In this document: positions 45,726 to 56,494 of the stretch, one piece after another
Numbering within the stretch: position 1 is the first letter of the stretch
How the letters are laid out: each line of letters opens with the position of its first letter
Assembly: GCF_048544455.1 (NCBI RefSeq)
Contig: NC_133532.1
Coordinates: 19,780,948 to 19,844,947 of the forward strand
Reading direction: 5' to 3'
DNA from: Silene latifolia
Lineage: Eukaryota > Streptophyta > Magnoliopsida > Caryophyllales > Caryophyllaceae
Length of the DNA stretch: 64,000 nucleotides
Notes under the pieces: model-generated
What the model saw: only the letters and a program-made list of their open reading frames with translations
Database searches by the model: none
Told to the model about the DNA's origin: nothing
Made by a program: the position numbers and the translations under genes

Positions 45726-48700
45726 ATGACTAATCGAGGTATGTGCTTTAATCTTGCATTAATCTTCCATATTTGTCGAATTTTGAGCTGCGAACATTAG
45801 GGTTTTCGACCCAATTGATCGAAAATTTGGGGCTTTTCCCCCAAATGAATTTGTCATGCCAAATTGATACTAGAAATGAGTAGTAGGCAATGTTAGGAAC
45901 ATAACCATGTATTTACTTCGAATTTTCATCAAGTTTTGAGCCCTTGAGCGAATTTTGAGACGGTTTCACAGCTAGGTCGAAAATTGCTTCGAAAATGGCC
46001 TTAGGATTGCCCATTTGTGATGAAATTTGATAGTAGGGACCCTTGGATGATGGGTAAACTTCCTGTCATCTCGGAAATTTGGTTTGTGACAACTTTTTCA
46101 GGACACTTTTTAGGGCATAATCGCCATTATAGCGAAATGCTGCCGAATTTTCGACTCGATCTCGGAACTAGGCTTTGACTTTGGCTTGACTTGACCCTAT
46201 CCATCACACGAGTGATTGAGTTTGGCGGGAACATGGCCAAGGATGGCCAGAAAGGGGCGATTTCTGGGCCTTGAAGGCTTGAAAACTACTTAACAAGGGC
46301 TTGTCATCATGTGATGCGGCCTGGATTTGCTTTAATCGTTGCAGGTGACGATGCTTCTACTTCCGGGAGAGATCCCATGGATATAGACGCCGCTGCTGTT
46401 GAGGAGGCGCTAGAGCAGGCCTTCACCGCCGCGGTGATGGCTGCTGCAGAGGAGATCCCCGAGGAGGAGGCTGCTGCCGAGGAGGAGATTCCGAGACGGG
46501 CCCACCTCGGACGAGGGGGTCGCCAGCTGAGAGGTGCTCCTGCGTGGGCCGAGACCTGGGAGAGTAGGCACCTTGTGTGGGCTGCAGAGGGTCACTTGTC
46601 CTACAGGACGGTGAAGAGCTTGGTAAATAGGAATTCCCTAACTCTTTACCTGTCCTTTTCCGTTTTTGTTCAAATTCCTTTTAAATTTATTCCAAAACTA
46701 AAGATAGCTTTGTTTCAAATCATGATAGGAGGCCGGGAACATCCGGTCGTTCTCTGGGTATACGACGGCGATGGAGCATTACGAGCGGCTGTCGGAGGAG
46801 GAGAGGGCCATGATCGAGCGCGGAGCATTTGGTCCTCTGGTTCAGGTTTGGAGGGATATTGTGAAGAGGAAGTTGCGGGCCAACCTTAGCCTGGTTCGCG
46901 CTTTCTTGGATCGATTCTGGGATACGACTTCCACATTTCACCTGCCTTTCGGTGAGGTGGGAGTCACCTTGGAGGACTACGGCATGATTTCAGTCCTGCC
47001 GTGCGGGGATCGAGGAGATGGTGTGGCCGGAGGTGGCATGAGGCGGTCGGCCGAGGCGAGGAGGTTGATCGGTGGAACGTCGCCGAAGGCTGTTGCGGTG
47101 CGGGTTTGGTACCCAGTACCTATGTTCGAGATTACTTTGCGGGGAAGACCCTGGCATCGGTGGTGATTGATGGGAGGGAGACGGACCCTCCTCCTTGTAC
47201 AAGCGAGCGGAGCAGGGCTCGTCGTGGCTCAGTGGTTCTTGTCTTCGATTTACCTCGGAGACAAGGGTGAGAGAGGTGTCGACGAAGCTTCTCCCTTTCT
47301 TTCGACCGAGTTCCTTAGGGCGTTGGGACCGGGTCTTGCTGGTTTTGCGGTCCTCATCCGCTTCATGAGGGCCATGGTTCGCCTGCAGCGATGGAGAAGG
47401 GGACTTCTCCCATTTTGTCGGACCCGGGCTCTTGTTGGAGGTATGAACCTTCCTTTAGATCGGCGTAAATTCCTTTCTTTTATCAAAGATCGAAAGATCG
47501 TCATTGACTATTCTGTTTCACAGGCGTGGGTGTACTCTTACTTTCCGGACCTCGCGCCCAAGAGGACGGAGCCGTTGGAGAGGGCCTATCCCGTGGTGAG
47601 GGATTGGGTCATGTGCCGGACGAAGAGCAAGCGTTCTTCTCACAATGTCTACCGGCGGGATGTGAACGCCCCGAGCAACAGCGTGAGTATCCCATTTGTA
47701 TTCATTCACATCTTCTCATATTTTGTTTTCAATCGATCATAGGAATGACCTTTGCCTTCATATTGTCACAGTGGGTGCCCAGACCTTGGGCGGAGTACGC
47801 TGGAGCGCCTCCCTTTGTTGCTGAGACCCTTCGTCCTAGGAGCTCGAGTCGGCTCTTTGTTGTGGACGTCGATGGGTCTGTATGGTATCCGGGCGAGCGG
47901 TTAGCTCGTCGGTGCTTCCGGGCGCGCCGACGGTTCCCGTCGATCCTCCTAGGACGATGTTTAGGAGCCTTCGAGGCCGAGAGGGAGGCGGACCTGGCCG
48001 GTGCCAGTGGCGACGACCTTCTTCTCCCTGAGGAGGATTACTCGGCGTTCCTTTACGGGAGGTTGGCCTATTGGCCGGTAGTGGTGAGCATCGTTTGTTT
48101 TCTTGTTGATTTGATTTCGAGAGTTACGACGAAGGATCATCGATTAACGAGAGTTGTTTTGTCCTTGTAGGAGGTTGAGGCGGCGGGCATCGAGCCCCCA
48201 GAGTACCCCGAGACCCTCGAGTACACCGACGCACCGGGAGGACGACGATCTCTCGAGTTACGTGACTTTGACGTAGCTGTGACGGATCTTGGCTGGATGA
48301 TCGGCAAAGATCCGATTCGGAGGGTGAGCTCCCATTTTGCATGGTTTTCGTGTAAGAACACGTTTGATCGAATTTGTTTAATTTGCCGAGAATTTCCTTT
48401 TGAAATGCGGTCGCGCCATCTCGGTTCGTGGCACTATGGAGGGTGGCCAACCGGCAGCTACGGCCATTGAGGCACTCGTCGGCGGTCGAGGTCGTCAGGT
48501 ATGAACCTTTGTGCCCATTTTTCGATCTTCTTTTTTTTTGATTTTTGGTTTTCCAATTGAGTTGATTGACGTGAGCCAATTCGTTCTTGTTTGCGGGGTG
48601 ACAAGTCGGGACGAGAGTTGGCCCGAGGCTCGGGAGGAGACGGCTCGCTTGTCGAGGAGCTCGAGTTTCGGGATGCCGAGATCGCCGCTCCGATGGCGAG

Positions 48701-48748
48701 AGTTGCTTTGAGTTGGAGGGTGCCCAGAAGAGCTTGTGTAGTTTTGTA
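45726..48748 (+). pseudogene. Antisense gene A of the Tat element, plant mobile domain (PMD), multi-exon
   Basis: A + strand intron-containing gene opposite to pol. Probable exons: 45726-45738 (ATG and four codons), 46345-46622, 46729-47440, 47524-47682, 47772-48083, 48171-48323, and less certain ones to 48748, all with GT-AG borders. The first three join in frame, giving MTNRGDDASTSG. An Ala/Glu-rich segment follows, then FWDTTSTFHLPFGEVGVTLEDYG, the characteristic PMD motif, shown here in two parts: FWDTTSTFHLPFG and EVGVTLEDYG. Later exons have AWVYSYFPDLAPKR and VPRPWAEYAGAPPF. Exon 3 changes frame near 47010-47170, so the copy is damaged or misread. Codons are GC-rich, unlike pol. PMD proteins act in gene silencing in plants (MAIN family); whether this one does is unknown. 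Confidence 0.75.
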
Positions 48749-48788
48749 GATTTGTACATTTTGATTTTGAAACATTTTTGGACTTGGT

Positions 48789-48890
48789 TTGGGCGCAAGC
48801 CCCGATTTTCTTGGATTTGATTTGGTGGGCGCAAGCCCCGATTTGCTTGTACATCCTGGACTTGTTGGGCGCGAGCCCCCGATTTGCTTG
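48789..48890 (+). repeat. Three repeats with GNRA-type hairpins
   Basis: GGGC-GCAA-GCCC occurs at 48791-48802 and 48837-48848, and GGGC-GCGA-GCCC at 48877-48888, each followed by C and GATTT. As RNA each is a 4-bp stem closed by a GNRA tetraloop. They lie just past the end of antisense gene A, probably in its 3' UTR. Confidence 0.85.
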
Positions 48891-49573
48891 TATATTTGCT
48901 TTTTCTTTGTATATATGATGGCACGAGTGCCTTTTTTCTTTGGGTTGTTTGTTTGTACCTGCAGGGTTAGTTCTTGAACAGGTTTGGTAGATAACGGTTT
49001 ATGCCGTTATATGTCGAAATTTACATGGAAAATCACGCGATTCACACATTTTATATACATATAAGGCCTTTAATTAGCGCACAATGAGACTCAAAAGAAA
49101 CGCAAAAATGCAAAAATTTTGCCGGAAATGAAATGACAAATGACCGGACGGTAGGGAGGGTTACCCCCGAAAAAAAAAAAAAATAGAAATTCATAAGTTA
49201 GAAAATGTAGCAAAAGAAATTAAGAAAATAAAATAAATATATGAAAGTTTGAATAATAAAAAGAATTAAATGGATAATTAAATACACAAATGTGATAAAA
49301 TGGCGAAAATGTCAATGTCGCCTCGAAATGCGTGCCCGCGAAATTAGGAAATCCCAAAACATGGTAAACTTCCGTAGTTTACCAAAATAAAATCCCCTAG
49401 GAATAGGAAATCACGCGTGTTATAGGATTAGGAAAGATCCAAACGCGGAAATCACAGGAGTGAGCTTGGGGAAGAGGCGCAGCAGCCACTGCGTCTCTTG
49501 GAAGAGGCGCAGCAGGTGCCGCGCCTGTTCCCAGAGGGGTTTGTTCTGACGGATTTTGGAAACAGCAAATTAG
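48891..49573 (+). other. Spacer between antisense genes A and B
   Basis: AT-rich, with an A run at 49169-49181. The last 100 bases hold the GC-rich hairpin module upstream of the gene B TATA box. No gene seen. Confidence 0.6.
49473..49535 (+). repeat. GC-rich hairpin module AGAGGCGCAGC
   Basis: AGAGGCGCAGC then CTGCGTCTCTT then AGAGGCGCAGC again and GCGCCTGTTCC, an imperfect hairpin. The same module recurs at 43521, 43549, 44133, 45537 (partial) and in the right LTR at 60033, 60621, 60651 and 61232, plus a mutated copy at about 42926. Confidence 0.85.
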
Positions 49574-49582
49574 TATAAATAG
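49574..49582 (+). promoter_or_regulatory. TATA box of antisense gene B
   Basis: TATAAATAG about 100 bases before the ATG at 49681, with a plausible C/T-rich 5' UTR (49617-49660). It lies just after two GC-rich hairpin modules (49473-49535). Confidence 0.7.
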
Positions 49583-49680
49583 AAGCGCTGCAGAAGCTTT
49601 GAATCATATAATTCTTCCGTCTTTTCTTCGTCGCTTCTCCTAAAACTCCTATAATAAATTTTCAAGAGAAAATTATCATC

Positions 49681-51211
49681 ATGAATACTTTAGAGGTTCG
49701 CTTGAAGGAATGGACTAATGAGTTTTCGAACACGGAAAAGCACGACATGGGTGCTTATAATCTTGGGTCTTTATTGAGTTTGAAACTCATCAAGGTAGTG
49801 AAACCGTTCTTAGATGCTTGCCTTGATTATTGGGATCCAAATTATCATGTATTCGCCTTTCCAGGAGGTGATATTTGTCCTTTTCCGCAGGAAATTGTCG
49901 CTATTGGCGGTTGGGACCCCGAACACTTACCGCCATCCCTTCTACTCGCTCAAGGGTATAAGAGTAAGTTCAGAGATTTGCTTGGACTGACTAGACTCGA
50001 GGTAGATCGTCTTGTTACCCCAAAAGGCGTGCGGATGTTGGATTTTATAGACCGATTTATCAACAGGGCCGACCCTACTGTCTCTTATGTCGCTAGAAGG
50101 AGAGCATTTGGCTTCTGTTTGTTGCATGTGTATGTTTTTCAGGGACATGTTGATGAGGATTTGAGAGGTGATCCTCGCCTTTTGAGCCTTATTGAGCAAA
50201 TGGAGGCGCAGAGCCCGGCTTATGCGTGCTTAGGGAGATCATTTTGGGTTTGGATAATAGGAAATCCAACCGCGATCTTCCGTTCTTGGGAAGTCCCGTT
50301 ATCCTACAGGTAAAAGACACCTTCCTTTTTTTCTTTTCGTTTTTTTTTTTTTTTTTTTTTTTTGTTCTTTTTTTTTTTTGGTGTTTTTTTTTTTTTTTTT
50401 TTTTTTGGTGTCTGATACCTGTCTTGGTAGGTTTGGCTCATGGAACGGCTCCGATTGCTTGAGCCCCCAGTTCATGCACTTTCTTATCATGCTCGTATGA
50501 TTTCGATGAGGACGAGGTTGTACATGGTGGATTTCACTCAAGATGTCCGTGACTATTGGAAGAACAAGCTAAAGGCGATGATGGCCCTTTGATCGGTGGG
50601 TTGTACCGTGGTGGCACCTCAAGTCGTCTTTGGGGTGTCTTCTTTGGATCCTACTAGGTCCGTGCGCATCCCTGGATTGGAGTTTATGGTGTGCATCTTT
50701 CCTGAGAGGTTGATGAGGCAAGTCGGGTTGAAGCAGATGATCCCTAGGCTTGACACCGTCCCGCAGACTGCCATGGCGTTGACTACCGAGAGCCGAAGAG
50801 AGTGGGCTATGAAGTGGGCCCAAAGAAATATGTGGTTCCTGAGCTTCTCCTCCAATGCCTTGTGGGTGTCGGACTCTTATCTGAGGTGGAGGAAGGCTGC
50901 AACTTCGGAAGAGCGCGAAAGACTGAGGAAGCGCGAGCCCGTTGATTACAAGGTGCGCGATGGAGAGAAAGAGAAAGAGAAGCATCGACGAAGGAGAAGG
51001 AGAAGAAGAAGCCGGCTTTCAAGTCATTCATCCTTCGAAGAAATCAAAGACTACTCCTGCCGCGGAGATGGTGGCTGACAAGAACGGGAGAGTCAGGCCT
51101 CGAGAAAGACCGTTGGTGATTAGGTCTGAAGTGGTGCAAGAGCGCCCGGCTCGAGGTCGTGACAAGAAATATGACAAGAACGACAAGGGCAAGGGAAAGA
51201 TGGAGGAATAG
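49681..51211 (+). pseudogene. Antisense gene B of the Tat element, plant-mobile-domain-like
   Basis: A + strand gene, opposite to pol. The ATG at 49681 opens MNTLEVRLKEWTNEFSNTE. A TATA box (TATAAATAG, 49574-49582) lies about 100 bases upstream. An intron runs from CAG/GTAAAAG at 50310 to GGTAG/GTTTGG at 50430 across a long T tract. Exon 2 has FPERLMRQVGLKQMIPRLDT, which resembles plant mobile domain/DUF7745-type proteins. The C terminus (50942-51211 frame) is strongly charged (RKRKRSIDEGEGEE, HPSKKSKTT), possibly nuclear. A frame change near 50230 and an in-frame TGA at 50590-50592 break this copy. Such antisense ORFs are known in Tat elements; their function is not. Confidence 0.75.
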
Positions 51212-51742
51212 CCCAAGTCTTATTATTATTATCAGATTATTATTATTATTTGTTGTAATAAAAAGGGGGATTTTTAGAATCCTAGCCTATCTATTTTTAT
51301 TATTTGTCGTACTATTTAGAAAATGAAATAAAAGAGGTTAAATGGTTATGAAACCGTTGGCATTTTCTTTAATTATTCTTGTCGAATTTCAAGTGCAATG
51401 CAAATGTCCTTCTATTTACATTTATTTTTATATATAATGGCGGGTTGAATCCCGTGAAGGATTGCCTACGTATTCACTTAAAGAAAGTGAAATCAAACCC
51501 TGGCGCGTAGTTCGAGTAAATGTAAAAGAATAATTGTTCGAAGCAAGAGCTTGTATTGAACATAGAAAATAAGCATGAGCTTTGCTTACTCGGGAGGTGC
51601 GAATTTAGTTTGTTTGATGATATGAGGATGACAAGTTTGCCAAGATGCAAGAGCATAGTGACATTCAAATGGGCCAGGGGCCGTTTATTTAGTGCCACAA
51701 GAGCGACACGTAGGTTTACGCGAGGCGCGTTTCTGTCTTATC
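51212..51742. other. Spacer between integrase and antisense gene B
   Basis: Convergent 3' ends of pol (-) and antisense gene B (+). AT-rich with TTATTATTATTATT and no other gene. Confidence 0.65.
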
Positions 51743-52465
51743 CTAGGCATAGTATCGTTTCAGTTGGTCGAGATTTGTGGGGTTTGAAAACTCATTCCCA
51801 TCTAGGTCTGTGATTCTAACCGCACCCCCTGGGAGTATGGACTTGACTAGATATGGTCCGGCCCAATTAGGTTTGAATTTTCCCCTCGGGTCGACAGGTA
51901 AAAGAGCTCTAACCGATTTGAGAACTAAATCTCCTTCTTTGATGTTTCTTGGCCTAACTCTTTTGTTGAAAGCTCGTTTGATGCGTGCTTGATATGTTTG
52001 GACATTATGCAAGGCACGTAGCCTACGTTCATCCAGGAGGATGAGCTCTTCATATCTATCCCTCTTCCAATCGGCTTCCGGGATTTGACTTTCTAGCAGA
52101 ATACGCAAGGATGGTATTTCTAGCTCAACTGGTTGTACGGCTTCCATGCCGTAGGTCAAATAGAAAGGAGTAGCCCCAGTGGGCGTCCTGACTGATGTAC
52201 GATACCCCCACAAAGCGAAGGGTATTTTGCTTGGCCAATCTCTATAATTGTCAGTCATTTTCTTGAGGATCGTGACGACATTTTTGTTAGCAGCCTCTAC
52301 CGCGCCGTTAGTCTGTGGTCGATAGGGCGAGGAGTGATGATGCTTGATCTTGTATTTGGCTAGCAATTGTTCGGTTTCGGCTTGGAAGTGGGATCCATTA
52401 TCGCTAATGATTTCATGTGGGCAACCATATCGACAGATGATGTTGTTTTGTATGAATTTTGCCAC
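51743..52465 (-). CDS. Tat integrase core and C-terminal domain
   Basis: 240 residues. Core residues include the second aspartate in IISDNGSHFQ and the glutamate in NGAVEAANKNVV, spaced as in a DDE integrase; the first aspartate is in the previous stretch (DIIG), separated by a frame break near 52545. The C-terminal part has YRTSVRTPTGATPFYLTYGM and a GPYLVKSILPGGAVRI chromatin-binding-type fold. It ends LKRYYA at 51743, head-on to the antisense gene ending at 51211. Integrase inserts the DNA copy, giving the 5-bp duplications seen here. Confidence 0.9.
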   Translation of the reverse strand: MAKFIQNNIICRYGCPHEIISDNGSHFQAETEQLLAKYKIKHHHSSPYRPQTNGAVEAANKNVVTILKKMTDNYRDWPSKIPFALWGYRTSVRTPTGATPFYLTYGMEAVQPVELEIPSLRILLESQIPEADWKRDRYEELILLDERRLRALHNVQTYQARIKRAFNKRVRPRNIKEGDLVLKSVRALLPVDPRGKFKPNWAGPYLVKSILPGGAVRITDLDGNEFSNPTNLDQLKRYYA

Positions 52466-52551
52466 ATTTTTAGCTGTAAGAGCGGTGTAGGAAGCCGCTT
52501 CTACCCACTTGGTGAAGTAGTCAATCGCTACTAGGATGAAACAGTGACCTC

Positions 52552-53988
52552 CTACGGTGGGGTTATTTTCCCAATTATATCAATTCCCCATGCGGAGAAT
52601 GGCCAAGGAGATGTCATTGTATAGAGTAACGAAGGAGGGACGTGTTGTACGTTCGAAGATTTGTGATTGTGGCAATGCCTCACATATTTGATGCAATCGG
52701 ATTCCATTGTGGTCCAATAGTACCCTAGACGTGTGATTTTCTTTGCCATCATAGGTCCGCTCATGTGAGGGCCGCATTCTCCATCGTGGACTTCTTCCAT
52801 CACCTTTCGTGCCTGTGAATGATCAAGGCAACGTAGGACTACACCAAGAGGTGTTCTTTTGTACAATTCTCCTTGCATTAGGATGTATTGGGAAGCTAGT
52901 AGGCGTATAGCTCGTTGTCCCCTTTTGTCCATTTCTGGCGGATAGGTACCGTTAAGCTTGAAGTTTAGGATTGCTTGGAACCAGGGTTCTTGTGCGATTT
53001 CTTCTTCATCGGTAATTTGATGGACATACGCCGGCTCCGACCGTCGTTCAATACACAAAGGCATTTCCATCATGTAATCTGGCATGTTTATCAAAGATGC
53101 AAGTTTCGCAAGAGCGTCTGCAAATTGATTTTCTTCTCGAGGTAGGTGTAAGTAGGTTACATGATCAAAGAATTGAGCCACTTGGTCTATCCTAGCCTGA
53201 TAGGGTGCAAGGCTTTCACTTCGGATTTTCCAGGATCCCGTAACTTGGTTGATGATCAGTGACGAATCCCCGTGCACTCGTAGGTTTTTGATACCTAAGC
53301 TTACTGCCGCTTGTAGTCCAATGAGACAAGCTTCATACTCTGCAGCGTTGTTTGTCACCTCGAAGTCGAGTTTGACAAAGATTGGTGTATGCTCACCTTC
53401 AGGAGAAATGAGCAACACTCCTATCCCAAATCCTCTTAGGTTTGATGCTCCATCGAAGTATAGATCCCAAGAGTCTACATCAGTTTGAAGTATATCCTCG
53501 TCGGGAAATGACCAAGTATCTATGGTTTGTGCGTCGTTGATGGGATTTTCTGCGAAGAATTCGGCGACGGCGCGACCCTTTATTACTTTCAGTGGCACGT
53601 ATTTGAGGTCAAATTCTGAGAGCATCATGGTCCATCTTGCCAGACGTCCGTTGAGAACGGGTTTCTCGAAGAGGTGTTTGACTGGATCCATTTTGGAGAA
53701 TATCTTGACAGAGTAGCTAAGCATATAATGACGTAGCTTCTTTGTTGCCCACACAAGAGCGAGGCATGTCCTTTCGAGTTGTGAATATTTGCACTCGTAT
53801 TCCAAGAACTTCTTACTTAGATAGTAAATAGCTCTTTCTTCACTTCCTACAGTTTGAGCTAGCATAGCACCCATGGCGATTTCGATTCGTGAGATACAAA
53901 CCAAGAGGTTGATCTTGTTGTGGTGGCATGAGCACTGGTGGTTTAGCCAATATCTCCTTGATTCTGTCGAACGCCTTTTGACAATCAT
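52552..53988 (-). CDS. Tat dual RNase H and integrase zinc domain
   Basis: A 478-residue open stretch. First comes the RT-linked RNase H (AMGAMLAQTVGSEERAIYYL, QLERTCLALVWATKKLRHYM). Then comes a second, archaeal-type RNase H with LYFDGASNLRGFGIGVLLIS, NNAAEYEACLIGL, LRVHGDSSLIINQV and ENQFADALAKLAS, whose D, E, D and D residues are visible. The pair is diagnostic of Tat elements. It ends with the integrase zinc-binding part (HDGECGPHMSG, CIKYVRHCHNHK) and the start of the catalytic core (WGIDIIGKI). The frame breaks at 52552. It degrades the RNA strand of the RNA-DNA hybrid. Confidence 0.88.
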   Translation of the reverse strand: MIVKRRSTESRRYWLNHQCSCHHNKINLLVCISRIEIAMGAMLAQTVGSEERAIYYLSKKFLEYECKYSQLERTCLALVWATKKLRHYMLSYSVKIFSKMDPVKHLFEKPVLNGRLARWTMMLSEFDLKYVPLKVIKGRAVAEFFAENPINDAQTIDTWSFPDEDILQTDVDSWDLYFDGASNLRGFGIGVLLISPEGEHTPIFVKLDFEVTNNAAEYEACLIGLQAAVSLGIKNLRVHGDSSLIINQVTGSWKIRSESLAPYQARIDQVAQFFDHVTYLHLPREENQFADALAKLASLINMPDYMMEMPLCIERRSEPAYVHQITDEEEIAQEPWFQAILNFKLNGTYPPEMDKRGQRAIRLLASQYILMQGELYKRTPLGVVLRCLDHSQARKVMEEVHDGECGPHMSGPMMAKKITRLGYYWTTMESDCIKYVRHCHNHKSSNVQHVPPSLLYTMTSPWPFSAWGIDIIGKITPP

Positions 53989-55058
53989 CGTCCCACATGG
54001 TGTGGTCTGTTTTCTTGAGCTTCTTGAAGATAGGCTCGCAAATCATAGTAAGTTTCGATATGAATCGACTTATGTATTGCACTTTTCCCAGAATCCTCCG
54101 ACTTTCTTTTTGTTTGAGGTTGTGGCATTTCGATCAGAGCTTTGATTTTGGACGGATCTATTTCTATACCTCGTTGGCTAACGACGTATCCTAGGAGTTT
54201 GCCAGATGTCACCCCGAATGTGCATTTTTGAGGGTTGAGTCTCATATTGTACTTCCGTAGCCTTGCGAAGAACTTGCGAAGGTTCGCAATATGTCCTTCT
54301 CTTTCCTTGGATTTGACGATCATGTCATCCACATATACCTCGACTTCTTTATGCATCATGTCATGTAGGAGTGTAGTCGCAGTGCGTTGGTATGTAGCTC
54401 CGGCGTTGATCAATCCGAACGGCATTACTGTATAGCAATAGGTTCCCCATTGGGTGACGAACGCGGTCTTATGCATGTCTTCCATGGCCATTTTGATTTG
54501 GTTGTAACCCGCATATCCATCCATGAAGGATAGTAATGCATGGTCTGCAGTATTGTCTACCAATATGTCGATGTGAGGTAGAGGAAAGTCGTCTTTTGGG
54601 CTTGCTTTGTTCAAATCCCTAAAGTCAACACAAACTCGGATTCTCCCATCCTTTTTGGGCACGGGTACTATGTTAGCTACCCAGTCAGAATACTCGGAAA
54701 CTTTGATGAACCCGGCTTTGAATTGTTTTTCAACTTCTTCCTTAATCTTGAGCCCACTGTTCTCATTCGTCAAGCTTACATTTCACAGTTTGAAACCTGG
54801 CTTAATCGGAATTCTATGTTCGGCGATATCCTTGTCGATCCCCGGCATGTCTTTGTAGGACCAAGCGAAAACGTCTTTGAATTCATTTAGGAGGTCTATG
54901 AAATCGGTTCTTTCGGTTGAGCTCAAGGTAGTCCCTATCCTAAGTTCTTTGGGTTCTAGTTTGGTTCCAACATTGATGGGTTCGGTGTCCTCAATTACAG
55001 GTCCCCCTTCCCCTTCCTGTAGTATTTCTTTGGCTACGTAGGGAGGTATTTCGGTCAA
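53840..55058 (-). pseudogene. Tat reverse transcriptase (broken)
   Basis: The N-terminal part (54783-55058) includes FKDVFAWSYKDMPGID and the HRIPIKPG entry. It ends at a TGA at 54780-54782. The palm follows at 53985-54773: IRVCVDFRDLNKASPKDDFP, FMDGYAGYNQIKM, MPFGLINAGATYQR and the VYVDDMIVKS active site. The last part, with SRFISKLTMICEPIFKKLKK and WDDDCQKAFDRIKEIL (53840-54082), is in another frame. Two breaks thus split an otherwise conserved RT. The YVDD aspartates are present. Confidence 0.87.
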
Positions 55059-55146
55059 GTCTGGGTCTTGGTCATCCTCGTATCATCATAAAAGTAATTG
55101 TACTCAAGACAACGCAAAGAGTAAGCGAGAACTCGATTTATTCATA

Positions 55147-56494
55147 TTAAGATTTGAGTAAAGTTGAAACAAAGAAGCCAACTGATCCAAGGATAGTGGC
55201 GGCAAAGGACGATGGTGGGGCATTTCCCGAACTACTGTGACTACTCGAAAATAAGCTAGGAGAAACGAGGGGAGTGGGGATGATGACAGGAGTAGACTCT
55301 CTAATGACTCCTCTAGACTCTGACTCTGACTCCGACCCCGACTCTGATTCGAATTCGTCGTCTTCTGGTTCTTCTTTGAACATCTCTCCTTCTCCAGTGG
55401 TGAGCTTGAAGAGTCTTCCTTGATTGTTGGTCCATTTGATTGATTTCCTCCACCCTTTCTGCTGCTTTGTGTCGATTTCTGTGATCAATGCGGTGGGGTT
55501 GAAGCGATCGTCTTGAAGTATCGTAGTAATGATCTCATCCTGCGCGGCCCTAACAAATCGGTCCTCTCCAAACAGGAGGCTAACAGCTTGTTCGTCTAAG
55601 CAAGGTGCTTGACGGTTTTTTGACGGTAGGAACCGTTTCTGGAGGGATGAAGTAGCAATCGTGAAAGATCTCGATTCCGGCTAACTTCTTCTCGAGGTAA
55701 TGCCAAGGTTCGGGAAATCCATGAAAGAGTTCCGGACTTCCTTCTTGAACGAAGTATCCATTGAGGGTAGGAAGATATGGCCTCATTTGGACTCCTACAT
55801 ACTTGCGGTTTTGGACTTGGGCGAGCATTTCGAGAACTTCTTCTGTTGTGGGTTTGTACCCTAGTCCAAGTGGTATTCTTGATGAGTTGCCCTTCTTATA
55901 TGGCGCGAATGTGTTCTCCCGAATTGGGTTCAAAGGCATTCCAGGGAAGTATCCCTGGTTCTTGAGTATGTGGTTGACCACCAAGTTGGAGTAGGGATTA
56001 TAGTATAAGGGTGCCAACTCACTTTCTATGACATTTACACTTTGGAAGCCCCCAAGTTCGTATATGGGATCCGCAAGGACTTGATTATTCGATTGCTTCT
56101 CGATTATGGCCTTAATGGGTGACGAAGTGATTGTCACAACTTTGCCATTTAGTGGGATCTTGATCTTTTGATGAAGGGTGGATGTTACTGCTTTAGAAGC
56201 ATGAATCCAAGGCCTTCCCAGAAGTATGTTGAATGAAGCTTCGATGTCTACTATTTGGAAGTTGACCTTTCGTTCGATTGGTCCCGTTGCTATGGTTAGA
56301 TTGGCAAGTCCTACCACTTTTCGTCGTGTACCGTCATATGCCCGTACACCTTGATTTGTAGGAGTCCAGTCCGACTCTTTCATGCCTAGTTTGTATGCCG
56401 TTTTGAGGGGTATGACGTTGACCGCGGAGCCATCATCTACCAAGGTCATTGGCACATTTTTCTTTAGACAGATGATGAGTGATATATAGAGCAA
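55147..56494 (-). pseudogene. Tat protease and linker
   Basis: In a frame shifted from gag, starting near 56490 with the aspartic-protease motif VDDGSAVNVIPL around residue 19-30 of this stretch. It continues GRPWIHASKAVTSTLHQ, a normal second half of a Tat protease. The frame break lies in the A-rich sequence at about 56455-56470, so it could be a one-base indel in a homopolymer. The frame stops at 55580. A Ser/Glu-rich linker (55147-55488) follows in another frame. The protease would cut the polyprotein. Confidence 0.82.

Noticed and set aside
48124-48924. 266-residue - strand open frame opposite gene A
   Set aside because: It is the shadow of the GC-rich exons and introns of gene A; the + strand has motifs and splice sites.
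50334-50406. Long T tracts as a possible terminator or poly-A insertion
   Set aside because: They sit within the intron of antisense gene B as an extended pyrimidine tract; no duplication flanks them.
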